Shown piece after piece: positions 47,116 through 58,738 of a stretch of 64,000 nucleotides of DNA (position 1 is the stretch's first letter; each line of letters starts with the position of its first letter). Made by a program: the position numbers and the translations under genes. The stretch lies in assembly GCA_024195265.1 (NCBI GenBank), contig JAJLRJ010000004.1:30155285-30219284 (forward strand), written 5' to 3'. Source of the stretch: Dendrophyllia cribrosa (Eukaryota > Cnidaria > Anthozoa > Scleractinia > Dendrophylliidae). Below the pieces are notes generated by a model. It was not told where the DNA came from. It was given only the letters and a program-made list of their open reading frames with translations, and ran no database searches.

Positions 47116-47216
47116 GTATATATATATATATATATATATAAATATATTTTTCGCTCGAATTCACGCGGCTCAGCTCCCGAGGGACGACAAATTTATTAAC
47201 CTCGCTTCGCGAGGAA

Positions 47217-47790
47217 AAATGCAGTTGTAATGGGCAGAAAGTTTATTTTACTCCAGTTTCGAGCATTGCAATGCTAGTGTACCGTAAGCGACGAAAACAT
47301 GCGAATTTTAAGTGCCGAGATACAGGTTTTTTTATGATCGTTTAAAAATACTTCGAGCACTAACACTTTAACATTTCACTTATTCGGCAGCTTACCACTT
47401 CTTTTTACCTCTTCTCTTTAATTTAGCTATTTTCTGATCGTAAGCTGAGAACTGCAAATGTTCTATTTACTAATTAAACTATGAAAGGCACATGAACTGC
47501 ACGACTGAAAGCGACTTTTAAACTTCCCAAAATTCTCACATGTGGCACCTACAGCTGTAGGCAAGACCTACATACTCATTCCAGGCAGACTAAAAACTGT
47601 TTTTTAGAATTATTCAATAAAACTTTAGGCATAATACGATACTGAGTAATGAGTTTGAACTTAAGTTCGCCATTTTGTCTTGATGTTGTCTTGCGTGACA
47701 CAAATGTCTATTCCAGACTGATGTCTTGCTGCTGAATTCTTGTCACTTCATTTCTCGATAAGTAAAATTTAAACGGCATACAGTAACGAT
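47217..47790 (+). repeat. Inverted-repeat arm, unit B, left
   Basis: Copy of 14,034-14,605; its reverse complement is at 55,575-56,108. Non-coding. Confidence 0.65.
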
Positions 47791-48019
47791 TTGATAAAAA
47801 AGCAAGGCTGATTTGCGATATTTAAACGACTATATTTGTAAAATATCCATTATTTCGAAAGGCACAGCCTTTCTTCTTCAGGGTCTTACAGATAATAATA
47901 CGTAAGGCAAAAAAAAAAACGTTATAATTTTTTTAATTTGAAAGGGGGCGGGGGATTAAATATGATATGACTGTCATAACTGGAACTCTTTGTGACCTCA
48001 TACGCATGATCTTTACAAT

Positions 48020-48700
48020 GAACAGCTTCTCATTGAACGAAAAACACTATCTAAAGATGCATCAATAAAAGTGGCTTTCCTTAACCAAGAAATAGAACGC
48101 GTTCACAACATTACACGTACCGCAGTCTGCACCAAAAGACACTTCTGAAACTAACCAACCCCAACGAGTACCCCTTGTTATCACCTACAATCCAGCTCTT
48201 CGCACTATATCACCCATTATTCAAAAGCACTGAAACATCTTGTCTACATCTCCCCGCTGCGCTAACGTTTTCAAGTCTCCACCCATTGTTGCTTTCCGAC
48301 GACTGAACTAACAATCTTAGTAAGCTCCAAACTACGTAATCCCGGCTTCACAAAATAACCAACCCCGCGGTTCTTTTCAATATTACAGCAACTGTTTGAC
48401 ATGCAACTACAACGGACGGATCGGACTTACCAATCATACATTTCATTCTACCGGTAAAACAAGACGTATTAATCATTTCATCGATTGCTACCAGGCTAAA
48501 AACGTTATTTACATGGTACAAATAATGCAATTGTTGTCACAAGAAATACATTGGAGAAACCAAACGACGACTTAAAGACTCTTCAATGAACATCGTAGAC
48601 CAGTTAACAAACAGACTAACATCTGTAAACATACTGTAGTCTCAGAACATTTTCTTTCTAACGACCATACCACTACGCATATTCACGAATTAAAAATTAA
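48020..48700 (+). pseudogene. Penelope-like linker and GIY-YIG fragment, unit B
   Basis: The sister of 14,850-15,535, with the same order of linker, NVIYMVQ and YIGETKRRL pieces and the same frame-breaking insertion before YIGET. It keeps one base (48,574 region) that unit A lost but has other small indels. It is followed by an AAC/AAT-rich tail at 48,698-48,755. Inactive. Confidence 0.7.
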
Positions 48701-48779
48701 CAATAATAACAGTAGCAATAATACCGACAACAATAATGACGGTAATAACAATCAAAACAGTTTTTTGAAACTATGCTTA

Positions 48780-49180
48780 TCGTTAATTTATTGGAGTTGT
48801 TTTTTACTATTCAGCTGCATTGTTTACCCCCCAAATTTCGTCTTTTACTAAATCACTACACTGGATCTATACCTGTTTATAAGAAATTTTAATAGAAGGA
48901 GCAAATAGCATTGAAAAATACAAGGTAAAAGTCGTATAGACTTGCCACCGGCCAAACACAACAATTTAGTGGACAATTGTGATTAAGAGTTTAGTCGTTA
49001 ATCTTCTAGCTGTGATCCTAAGGTCGGCATGAAGTTATCGATCTCAGGGCATTCATTACGCCTTGCGACTGAATTCCGAGGACAATGTTCTGAATATTTT
49101 TATTAAAATCCGACGGAACATGATAAAATTCTAAAACTGCGCCATGACTAGTTTTGAAATCCATACGGCGTCAGTGCATA
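48780..49180. other. No gene recognised
   Basis: Leads from the Penelope-like tail to the next element, with no repeats or frames that I can support. Confidence 0.4.
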
Positions 49181-49182
49181 GA

Positions 49183-50160
49183 CTAGCCTGTGAACAGGCT
49201 TCTTTTTGGGGAATTGGGTTAGGTTAAAATCGGCGAGCGAAGCGAGCCAAGCGCGGACTGGGGAAGAGGGAAGGGGCGGCGAAGCCTGTGGACTCGCCTT
49301 TGATGCCGCCGTTCCATGATACCAGAGTCTGGTATCATGAGCTGATTGGTCAGATCGCTTATTGTTGACAGGTATGCGGTGATTGACGACACATGTTGAC
49401 ATCTCAAATGCCTGGCGCCCTATATTTGCATAATTATTCCATTTGCTGGCTCAAATGATAAACAAACAAGGCGACTCTTCGCATGCAATTTTCAGATCTC
49501 GATTTTGAGAAAGCTTTGAGCGATTCGTTGCGAAATTTTTCGCATATACCGAGACTTTAATAAGAGCAAAAGCTGTGTCTATAAAAGTCTGTGGCAAAAA
49601 AGCAGGATTTTTTTTTAATTTTGCCGACTGGATTTACAAAACAGCAACCATGCTGCAGATTATCTGTTGGATGCCAAATCAACGGGGGTTTATCCTAACT
49701 CCATTGAGACACACCACTCAACTGCAGAACTTACTAAGGAGCTAAAAACTATTGAAATAATTCATGATTTCATTGCAGTGGAATTATAGACTACGGCTTT
49801 TTGAGACTCGGATCTAAGATGCCTATTACCGCGTGGCCGGAAACACTACAATCCGCCGAGATCAAATGGTCAATATTATCGAAGAGAACAAATTCATATA
49901 AAATTAAACTGTGATCTTAAGGCGCAATTCTCTCTGAAGTCTTACTGGGAAAGCTTTATACTTTAGGCTTTTTAAATACTTTTTTGCGAAGAGTGGGAGT
50001 CGTGTTTAGCCTATTAATTAACTTGTTGACAATATAATAGCAGGATAATTACTAGGGGGCGGAACGGCGGCATCAAAGGCGAGTCCACAGGCTTCGCCGC
50101 CCCTTCCCTCTTCCCCAGTCCTCGCTTCGCTCGCCGATAAAGAAGCCTGTTCACAGGCTA
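49183..50160. mobile_element. About 1 kb element with AGCCTGTGAACAGGCT ends
   Basis: The ends are themselves palindromic (AGCCTGTGAACAGGCT) and are followed inward by an inverted block of about 110 bases (GGCGAGCGAAGCGAG, CTGGGGAAGAGGGAAGGG). TGCATAGAC lies just outside both ends, with one odd base between, suggesting a 9-base target duplication and a Mutator-like element. The interior shows no transposase. Confidence 0.7.
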
Positions 50161-50189
50161 TGCATAGACCAGTGTTTTACTTAAAAGTA

Positions 50190-50460
50190 ATTGATAGAGT
50201 ACTACTTACGTTTGCAATCACGGGTTGATCCTTTCTGTTAAAATTAGCGTTTTACTGAGAACGTGAAGGGTATTTATACAGTCTCATGTTCATGCGCTTC
50301 AGTGGAATAGTAATGCACGCCGGCACTGATGTCACGTTGTCTTGACAGTGTTGTGGGTAGAAATGTAGCAGGAAGGATGTATAAACGATAAACCAGGAAG
50401 GATGATGTGTAAAGCAAACAGTCCGGAAGGATGTCCTAAGATAACAATGGGTTTTCGTCA
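50190..50460. repeat. Direct repeat, copy 1
   Basis: Contains GCAATCACGGGTTGATCC and later ATGTAGCAGGAAGGATG; both recur in the same order at 53,035-53,490. The block also carries three spaced GGAAGGATG words. Confidence 0.6.
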
Positions 50461-50604
50461 GTTCAGATAGGTAAAGAAGGCTTGAAGTGTAATTAGTTCA
50501 GGTAGAACCATATTGCTTTACCGCAACTCCAAATAATTTATGTTTGTAATATGTCGCAAATGTTAATTTCATAAACAAGTGTACAGCGCTTCGACTGAGG
50601 GCCG

Positions 50605-50755
50605 GGTCGCACTACAGTCAAAAACAAAAATCCGCCCGTGCAAAAATCGAGGAAAACAAAAGAAACCGCTCCAGTGGAACACGCTTTTTGTGGAATGTTT
50701 TTGTTTTTATGTCATTTTGCACTGTCTAATTTTTGTTTTTGACTGTAGTGCGACC
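50605..50755. mobile_element. 151 bp MITE
   Basis: Inverted ends GGTCGCACTACAGTCAAAAA and complement, perfect over about 27 bases. GGCC lies beside both ends. Confidence 0.8.
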
Positions 50756-50999
50756 AGGCCAGAGCAAATTCATTGAAACATGTTACAGACGCCTCAGCGT
50801 TTACTTGTTCACTATTTCTTCGGTCTAGGAGCTACATAAAAATTGAGTCGTCCTCTTTGGCTTGTTGAAATCGTGGAAATTTACTAAAATGAAATCGCTG
50901 GGTGCCAGAAGATGGTATCGGTGAAGATACAAAAATATAGACAAACACAGGTGGGGGGTTGGAGAATGGGCTTCAAGTAGGAAAATATAAGGTAATACC

Positions 51000-51130
51000 C
51001 CCTCCCCCCCCCTTCTAAAGAACTGAATTTAGTTATTGCGCCCCCCTCCCCCCCCTCCCCCCCCCCCTCTGATCAGTCAGAAATTTTGTATGACCCCCCC
51101 CCCCTCCCCTCCCCCCCCCCCCCCCCCCCT
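51000..51130. repeat. C-rich tract with T interruptions
   Basis: Several C runs of 7 to 20 bases separated by CT, AA or short words. No coding meaning. Confidence 0.85.
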
Positions 51131-51404
51131 CCAACGAGGTAATGTTTGTTCCAGACGTGGATATATAGCAATACTACATGTTTACCTGTTGGACATCCAT
51201 ATCTAGAACAAACATGACCTCGAAGCGGTGTTCAACAAAGCCATCCGATTCCACTTCTGAATCACTTGATTGCGAATTCGAGTTGCTTGCACTGGAACTC
51301 ATTTCCTCGTTAACGTTCTCTTGGGTTTCTCGTGGGATGCAACAATGATCACCACGAGCGTACTGGAGAACTCGTGAAACCAGTGCCACTTTACCTCCAC
51401 TGAT

Positions 51405-51802
51405 CTTAAAGGTGGTCAGACACGAGGGGTTATGTAGCAGGGACATGTCGCAGCGACATAAAGCAGCGACAAAAGTTTGTGTAGTACACACTGAAGGACA
51501 TGTCCCATGAAGTTCAACACGTTGAACTCCGTGAGACATATCGCGGGGAAAAAATGTCCCCAAGATTGGTGTTGCACAATTATGATAGTATCAGTTCACA
51601 CGAGGGAACGTGTCACTGCAACATGTCCCTGAGACATGTCCCCGCGACATTTTCATGTGGTGTGCAAGCGCTATGATTTTTTCCCTGCTACATGTCCCGC
51701 TACACTCCCTGCTACATGTCCTTCAGTGTGTACTACACAAATTTTTGTCCGGCGCTGCGACATGTCCCTGCTACATGACCCCTAGTGTCTGACCACCTTA
51801 AG
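51405..51802. mobile_element. TTAA-flanked MITE carrying many GACATGTC words
   Basis: Inverted ends AGGTGGTCAGACACGAGGGG (left) and complement (right), with TTAA at both borders. Its length is about 390 bases. At least seven CATG-centred 10-mers lie inside, two perfect matches to the p53-family half-site RRRCWWGYYY. The reverse frame at 51,174-51,563 overlaps it and is not convincing. Confidence 0.75.
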
Positions 51803-51849
51803 ACCATGCTGGTTGAGGTACATCTTCAATCTGTTGCAATACGATTATC

Positions 51850-51975
51850 TATGTTGTAGTGAAATTATGATTTTGGTGCAATTTTGTCTGCACTGGTTCA
51901 AATTTATTTTGAACTAGTGCAAAACATTTAAACTGGAGCAAAATATTTTCACCAGGGCAAAATATTTGCACTGGT
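51850..51975. repeat. Short degenerate tandem repeat of about 20 bases
   Basis: Five units of the CACTGGTGCAAAATATTT type follow each other with substitutions. Confidence 0.55.
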
Positions 51976-52010
51976 GTATAACTATATTCTACTGTTCCAA
52001 TGTTGTTGAC

Positions 52011-52158
52011 AATAGCCCAATTTCGATCTTGAAACAAAAGACAACACTACGAGGCTTGGGGGAATAAACCATATAAATCCTTACTATCATTCCCCTAAAG
52101 CCTAGCAGTGATGTCTTTTGTTTCAAGTTGAATTTTAATATATCGAAATTGGGCTATT
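52011..52158. mobile_element. Foldback MITE of 148 bp
   Basis: AATAGCCCAATTTCGAT and ATCGAAATTGGGCTATT form the ends; inner arms GAAACAAAAGACA and TGTCTTTTGTTTC. Confidence 0.75.
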
Positions 52159-52324
52159 CAAATTTAAAAAGCCAGAAACGCTTTATCACAATATTCGTCT
52201 CTATATTATAGAGATAGAGAAGAAACATAATCGTATTGTAACAGATTGCAATTGCTGTTCAGCCACAGAACAAATGATCAAGTCTTTCAGTGAGAACTAT
52301 AAACACTTGAAATAAAATGTTAAG

Positions 52325-52427
52325 CCCCCCCCCCCCCCCCCCTCTTGAGTGACTTATTTTACTTTGAGCCTCCCCTATCCTTGCTTTGATTTTACTTTAT
52401 GCGCCCCCCCCCCCCCCCCCCCCCCCC
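52325..52427. repeat. Two C runs of 18 and 24 bases
   Basis: Pure C at 52,325-52,342 and 52,404-52,427. Confidence 0.9.
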
Positions 52428-52429
52428 TC

Positions 52430-54100
52430 TGGTTTTCCAACCCCCTCCCCGATAATTATTGCACGGTCTCTTACAATATTCAGGTATTTTACACATTCAA
52501 ATTAAAAAAGCTTAGTTCCGTAAACTGTCGAGGCGGTTTATTCAGTCCACCCTTGATATTCCTCTGGAGCCAGGTTACTGTACCTCTTTTTGGCGAAAAG
52601 TACGTGGGAATTAGGGCAAATAATTGAGATTAAAACTGACTCAATCGTTTTTCTTTGTTGCGGCGAGAAAAGAAAAATGCGAGACGTCGATCGAGTATAA
52701 AGTACGACGTCACAACCGACTGAACTTTCGGAGCAGATGCTTTAGCCATGTTAAATTAAAGTTAAGCTTAGCTGAAAGAGAAAGAACTAGCGATAGGTAG
52801 ATCAAAAGCCAGGGTTTAGTTTCATTATTGCGCCCGGATTTGTGCAGTGAAATAATAACCAAATCTTGCCAATATAATTAGTTTAGTTTTTCTTAGAATT
52901 TCACCGATACCGTGAGGTCATTCTGATTTCTGTAAACCAAAAGCCAATATCACTTATAATATCAGTTACATAATTAATTTGACTTCAGTGACGATGACAC
53001 AAAAACTTAAAACTATGACCTCGACTATGAAAGTAAAAGTTATTGATAGTGTACTACTAACGTGTGCAATCACGGGTTGATCCTTCTTGTTAAAATCAGC
53101 GTTTTACTGAGAAGGAAATTATACGTAAACCTTAATTGCTTCAAGTTAACGTATGCTCATAATTATACTCGGATATAGTTACTATGCTCGTATTGTGCTT
53201 GTAAATATTAACTTATTCACTCAGTTAGGCAAATTTAAGAACTGTGACAGTTTTTTTCTCTTTTTTTTTTCTTTATGATTTTCAAGGCCAAAGAAAATTG
53301 CAAGGTCTAAATGAAGAGCGCTCTGTAATTAGTGCAAATCCGAAGGATATCACTTTCTAGACTAAACAATGCTCTCATTGCTGTGAGTATAGAAATGTAG
53401 CAGGAAGGATGTATAAACGAAACAGGAAGGATGATGTGTAAAACAAAAAGTCTTGAAGGATGTCCTAAGATAACACAATGGGTTATAAATAAAGGTGTAT
53501 CTTTGAATGGTCGGGAGATGCTCGGCGGGGGGGGGGGGGGGGGGATTGATTGGGGAATGAGAAACTTCGAACGCATAAAGGGAAATCTTTAAAACGAGTA
53601 ACCATCAAAATGGGGAACCAGGAGGGAAACTATTCCACGTTCTCCGATTTCCCTACTCCCTGTTGGTAAAGGACAAAATTTTAACATATTTGACTGTCAC
53701 TGTTCTTGTAAAAATGTTTCTTGTAAATATAAAAGATACAAGATATTTTTTTTATTTACGCTTTGTTATTGTTGAACGCAAGACAACAATGATCTGCTCC
53801 CAAGCATACGTTTGGAGTTTGGAATGGCATGTTATAACACAACCTTACCATCCTCTGTTTGTGTGGTGTCCTGTGCATCTGTAATGGCCGTATCTTATAA
53901 AACTAGCCTCAATAAAGGCGAAATTTAGGGCTATTAAAACTTATGAAAATGCATAAAATCTCTCAACATCACTTCCTTTCTCTTTAGTTTTCAGTCTCTC
54001 TCGTTTCCGACAGCTAAATTTTCTCTGAATCTGTCAGGTCGTGCCTACAAAAGGGGTGATCAGGCAACGTGCCACTGGTTGGGGCATGAAGAAGCCTTTG
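52430..54100. other. Unit B private DNA, no gene recognised
   Basis: It includes the second direct-repeat copy (53,035-53,490) and an 18-base G run (53,527-53,544). The short forward frame at 53,663-53,884 has no recognisable feature. Confidence 0.4.
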
Positions 54101-54106
54101 TCTTTA

Positions 54107-54321
54107 CAGTGCTGCTACTGTTACCGGGGCCACCTAGACAAAGTTGACCAATCACAAAGCAGAACGGGAACAATAGAATCCAAAATTTGCGACTTGAATA
54201 TTGAAATGTCGAGTACAGAACAATTAAATTTTAACTTTAAAATGTTGGAATCTATTGTTCCCGTTCTGCTTTGTGATTGGTTAACTTTGTCGAGGTGGCC
54301 CCGGTAACAGTAGCAGCACTG
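54107..54321. mobile_element. TA-flanked foldback MITE, CAGTGCTGC ends
   Basis: Ends CAGTGCTGCTACTGTTACCG and complement, flanked by TA; arms extend about 75 bases. The subterminal ACCGGGGCCACC is shared with the pogo-like elements at 18,915 and 19,444, so these may be one clan. Confidence 0.8.
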
Positions 54322-54366
54322 TAAAACGGGGCATCTTAGGGTCTCTTAGGGTAACTGAATATCTTA

Positions 54367-54717
54367 CAGCCATGCTCCGTCACGCGTGACCAGTATTTTT
54401 GAAAATTGAATGGAGTTTTCAAGATTACGCGTCGGTTTTGAAAATTCATTCCGAGATTCGGAATTCCCGTGAGAATTTTACCGCATTTTCGGAAACAAAG
54501 AACAACAAAATATCATTTTGTTTGAAATGTTACATATCCGAACAATATTAGGTTTTTTTATGCGTGCAGCGAAGTTATTTTCCGTTAATTCGTGACTTTC
54601 AAAGTGATTTCCACAGAGATCTTCAAGGTTTCATTCAAATCTCGGACGTTACAAAGAAATATTCAAATGTTCATTTCATTCTCTAGATTACTGGTCACGC
54701 GTGACGGAGCATGGCTG
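54367..54717. mobile_element. TA-flanked MITE with 30-base perfect inverted ends, copy 2
   Basis: Same family as 23,653-24,005 but inserted in the opposite orientation about 0.65 kb from the matching place. TA lies on both sides (54,365 and 54,718); unit A has the single TA at 23,003-23,004. Confidence 0.85.
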
Positions 54718-54719
54718 TA

Positions 54720-56540
54720 ATAAAGGCAGAAATTCAAAAAATTTAGTCCCTACAACATCGTCCTCTGGCTGCTTAGGAACAGGGTCCCAAAGCCACGGGA
54801 GATTCTGTTTTAGGGAAGTGGTCAAAACTAAACTGGCACTAAAGTTTACTCAAAGAGAACACACTCTTTTTAGGGGTACGGAGGTTATACACGACTGAAC
54901 GCCCATCTGATAAGCCTCATGAAAAAAAAAAACTAGCCTAAAAATAAGATTGGACTGCAATATTCTGTTTGTATGAAACATCACAGGGAGGTTTGAATCG
55001 TTTTGTCAGTTCTTTCTTCTGATAGAGTGGGGGATATCGGGGAGGGTGGGGGAAGGTATTACCTGTCAGAATATAATAGTTTTAGTCGTTTCCTTATTAA
55101 AAAAGGGTAGGAAAAATCTAAGGCTGTAAATGTGGCGAAGTTGAAGTGTGAAAAGAACGTGTCTCTGATTTTGTGTAAATCAAATTTTGTTTTAATTTAT
55201 GCAAAAATGCAAAATGCGATACAGTGTAACGCAACTTTAAAAGTAACACACAAGTCATCGCAAGAGCGAATCGTTCATCGTTTCTCCTCCAGAACCCGGT
55301 CCAGAATTAAGTGCAAAACTTTGTTTATCTTAGTGATTCCTTCTGGTATCTCATGTTGAAGAAGCAAATATTATTATCATGGCTCTTACTGTTTTTAAAG
55401 CCGCCAAGTCATTCTATGTACGGGAAGAGTTATTTATAGAACACGTCAGGAGCAAGTGGCAAATATTTTAATGCACCTTTCGGGCCGGGCTTTCCGGTCA
55501 AGGACCGCAAAAATTGGTGACAAGAAAAGCGATTCATTGTGCAAAGACCAACTGTATCATCAAATTTTACTTTTTTAGGCGGAAATATCGATAAATGAAG
55601 TGACAAAATTTCAACAACAAGACATCAGTCTGGAATAGAAATTTGTGTCACGCAAGACGACATCAAGATAAAATGGTGAATTTAATTCAAACCTATTACT
55701 CAGTATCGCATTGTGCCACAAGTTTCATTGGATAATTCTACAAAATAATTATTAGTCTTTGCCTAGAACGAGTATTTAGGTCTTGCCTAGGTGCTACATG
55801 TGAGAATTTTGGGAAGTTTAAAGTCGCTATTTCATGCAGTTCGTGTGCCTTAGTTTAATTAGTAAATTGAACATTGCAGTTCTCAACGATTACGATCAGA
55901 AAAGACCTAAATTATACAGAATCGGTAAAAGTAGGCAATAAGCTACCTAATAAGTACAAATTTTAAGGTGTTTATGGCCCGAAGTAGTTTAACGATCATA
56001 AAAATAACCTGTATCACGGTACTCAAAATTTGCATATTTTAATCGTTTACGGTACACTAGCATTGAAATGCTCGAAACTGGAGTAAAATAACCTTTCTGT
56101 TCATAACAACTGCAGACCTAGGAAATAGGTACATTTTTGCACAAAAACGTAAACGACAGGTATAAACAAGTGGGTAATAGAGGATGTTGAGGGGCGCCCC
56201 ACGAGGGATGTTCAAGAAAACGCCTGGAATGGCGTTATACTGTTTTCCCATATCCCGTGCCAGCTCTAAAGGAGACTTGATGTGAAAGCTAATCCAGTTT
56301 GAGTTTTTCGGTTCTTTTAGCTGAATATTTCAGCAGCAGAAAATTTTAGGGAAAGGAATCTTATCCCTCGAATTTTCTAGCTGTTTCTCCTTCCGAAAAT
56401 CCTAGCTGACATTTTTGTATCCATCCAAAAACAAAAGGCGTTAAATGTTGCGAAAGTTTAAGGCGGGATTTTACTTAGAAAAGTAAAATTCTAGTTTTTA
56501 TTGCAATTCATTACGAATTTCTGAGGCGACTAAGGCCTTC
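54720..56540. repeat. Unit B segment paired with 23,003-27,700
   Basis: Non-coding, close match to unit A without the 2.27 kb element (empty site 55,288-55,293). Contains the inverted-repeat arm 55,575-56,108. Confidence 0.65.
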
Positions 56541-56768
56541 AGAACAGCATTCCGAACAGCTTTCCGAACAGCTTTCCGAACAGCATTCCGAACAGCATTC
56601 CGAACAGCATTCCGAACAGCTTTCCGAACAGCTTTCCGAACAGTTTTCCGAACAGCTTTTCGAACAGCTTTCCGAACAGCTTTCCGAACAGCTTTCCGTA
56701 CAGCTTTCCGAGCAGCTTTCCGAACAGCTTTCCGAACAGCTTCCGAACAGCTTTCCGAACACAGCTTT
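56541..56768. repeat. 12-base minisatellite, unit B
   Basis: About 19 units of TTTCCGAACAGC, uninterrupted. Unit A has about 41 units in two parts. One slip (GCTTCCGAACAG) breaks the 12-base phase near 56,740. Confidence 0.9.
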
Positions 56769-56769
56769 C

Positions 56770-58320
56770 CGCCGAAACGATTCGTTGTGTGTTCTCGTGA
56801 ATGTTTCAAGCATGAGATATAAACTAGACGGCCATTCTCGACCAAACAGGAGGGTAAAATAAACGCCCAAAAAGCTAGCAAAGAAATCGTACCCAAAAGA
56901 ATATCACCAAGTGAAACAAATGAATGCCAGATATTTTGCACTTTATTTAACGCACCTTAACTTAAACCTTAAACCCCATGAGTACACTGCTGAAATGATT
57001 TTTTTTTAGCTAAAAATTAGATACACACTCTACGATGTAGAATATATTTTTACTTATACTGGGCTTGTTATTAACTGCTTAACTTTTTAGGTACGGAAAT
57101 CTGGCCATGACGAATTTCATCCTGAAATAAATCGAAAAAAAGCTTAGCTATTTGGTATAGAAAAATTTACTTATTTAATTCTTTAGGGGGCATTTCTCAA
57201 AAAGCAAGGTCTAGTCAATACTTCATCATTAACCGCCTTACATAATTCTATATTCTATTTCTCTAATAAACCACATCCGTATTCTTGGTGTTGAACTGGA
57301 AATAGCTTGCAATGGTGGCCTCATGCGAAGGAATATCATTAAAAATATTTACATGTGAGAAGATTGATCCGCATGAGCATCGACTGCAAGCTACAGTTCC
57401 AGTTCAATGCCAAGCATACGAATATGGTCTATTTGGACACTGATCAAATAATAATGCGTTGGTAATTGATCCCCTATGCATGCCTATAAAGCTGCCTTCC
57501 GCCATCCTAATAGGAAGTGCCTGTGGGCAGAGCTGCACCTTTCGTAACGCTTCACAGGATTGGCTAAGCAAACAGAACAAACAACAAAACAATGGAAAGC
57601 CCTAAAAACAATAGAGGTGCACCTCATCCAGGTCGAATGAAATTACAGGTTCCGAAGACGTGCAGGACTATTGGTGCCGGTGCCCTGGTACAATGCATGC
57701 GCATGCTCAGCTCATCGCTCAGGCGACGGAAAAAAGAGCTATGTTATCGAATTTCAAACTTCTTTTAAATTTGTTTTCTTTTTACCACAACTTAATCCCG
57801 CTGAAATTTATCAATAATTCTTGCTCATAAATAGGTATTAGTTAAACAATGAACCCGCCGTAATTTTTTTTTCCGCCAGAATTGCTTTAGTTCGGAAGGG
57901 AAACACGGACAAAATAAGATCATGCTTCTAAACGAAAGCGTACATGAACACTATTAACAGTAGTGTTATTCAATTACAAGATGATAATTTAAGGGCTTCA
58001 GCAAAACTTCGCATAAATCCAAAATGAAAGGTAAAATTTGATCGTTACATAAGTATCGATTTGGAAGTCATTTTCTATGCAATAATTAAACACGTGGCAT
58101 ATACATGTATAACTCACCGAAAGTCAATTTTTTGTTTTTCTTCCTCCGAACTTAGGCACTGACGGAAGCAAAATACGTCAGATTTCTTTTCTTACTAGTG
58201 CACGTTTATGAGCAAAAAAATGAGCTGGCTTAGAACTATGATAATTTTTAAGGTCTGCCAGTGATTGTTCGATTTTTAAAGACAGTCGTTCTTAATTGTT
58301 TCAAGTATTAACTACCATAC
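56770..58320. other. Unit B DNA downstream of K6, shared with unit A
   Basis: Matches 33,513-34,860. Includes the foldback at about 57,278-57,427 and the 152-base insertion 57,522-57,673. No coding sequence. Confidence 0.6.
57522..57673. mobile_element. 152 bp insertion specific to unit B
   Basis: GTGCC occurs at 57,517-57,521 and 57,674-57,678, and unit A has the uninterrupted site at 34,270. It contains GAGGTGCACCTC, a short perfect palindrome, but no long inverted ends. A SINE or a filler insertion are both possible. Confidence 0.5.
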
Positions 58321-58324
58321 TTAC

Positions 58325-58501
58325 AATGACACACGTGGTTACACTGCTTGAGCGTCTTGAAATTGTTCTTGTTACCCTCGCATCCGCCATAAGTAAAGGC
58401 CTCGCATTGCTTAGTGTCCTTGTTGTAGTAATACCGAGTAATACTAGCCTTGTACGGTCCCACCTCCTTCGGCAGATTGCATCTTTTTGGCAACTCATTG
58501 C
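58325..58501 (-). CDS. Kunitz domain exon K6 (type I), second cysteine replaced
   Basis: A 177-base phase 1-1 exon between a TTCTGCAG acceptor and a GTAAGTAT donor. It reads LPKRCNLPKEVGPYKASI, TRYYYNKDTKQCEAFTYGG, CEGNKNNF and QCNHVC. Five of six Kunitz cysteines remain: the second is Tyr (GPYKASI), so its usual partner, the fourth, is left unpaired. P1 is Lys. The truncated sister K3 still has this Cys, so the change is specific to unit B. There is no stop in the exon. Function if expressed: secreted Kunitz-type inhibitor or toxin-like protein, unproven. Confidence 0.8.
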
Positions 58502-58701
58502 CTGCAGAAGAGACAAAATATTTAGTCTGACATATACAGCGTAAACGACATCGATAAATTTTCAGTTGTCAATTAAGAAAAGGCAGTATACGAGTGACCG
58601 CGCGGTCAAACTTCTTTTCCGGATAAATATTGGTAGCGTTTTTGGTTTTGACAATGCACAAAACACAAAGGGTTTGAACTGTGTTCAGGCAATTTCCCGG
58701 T

Positions 58702-58737
<36 letters not shown>
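58702..58737. repeat. 36-base G run
   Basis: At the matching place in unit A (about 35,195) the sequence is only CCGGAGGGGAGGGAAAC, so the run expanded in unit B or collapsed in unit A. Confidence 0.9.

Positions 58738-58738
<1 letters not shown>

Larger units (their letters stand above)
44946..47216. mobile_element. 2.27 kb insertion specific to unit B
   Basis: Unit A continues without a break from TTGCTACT to AAAATGCAG at about 14,034. Near the ends lie CCTCGCGAAGC (44,968-44,978) and GCTTCGCGAGG (47,204-47,214), an inverted pair. It contains a 32-base C run, a small MITE, an unrecognised basic open frame and a TA microsatellite (47,116-47,142). Element class unknown. Confidence 0.6.

Noticed and set aside
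51174..51563. 129-residue reverse frame with a serine-rich middle
   Set aside because: Half of it lies inside the TTAA-flanked MITE; the rest has no recognisable feature and no splice or start support.
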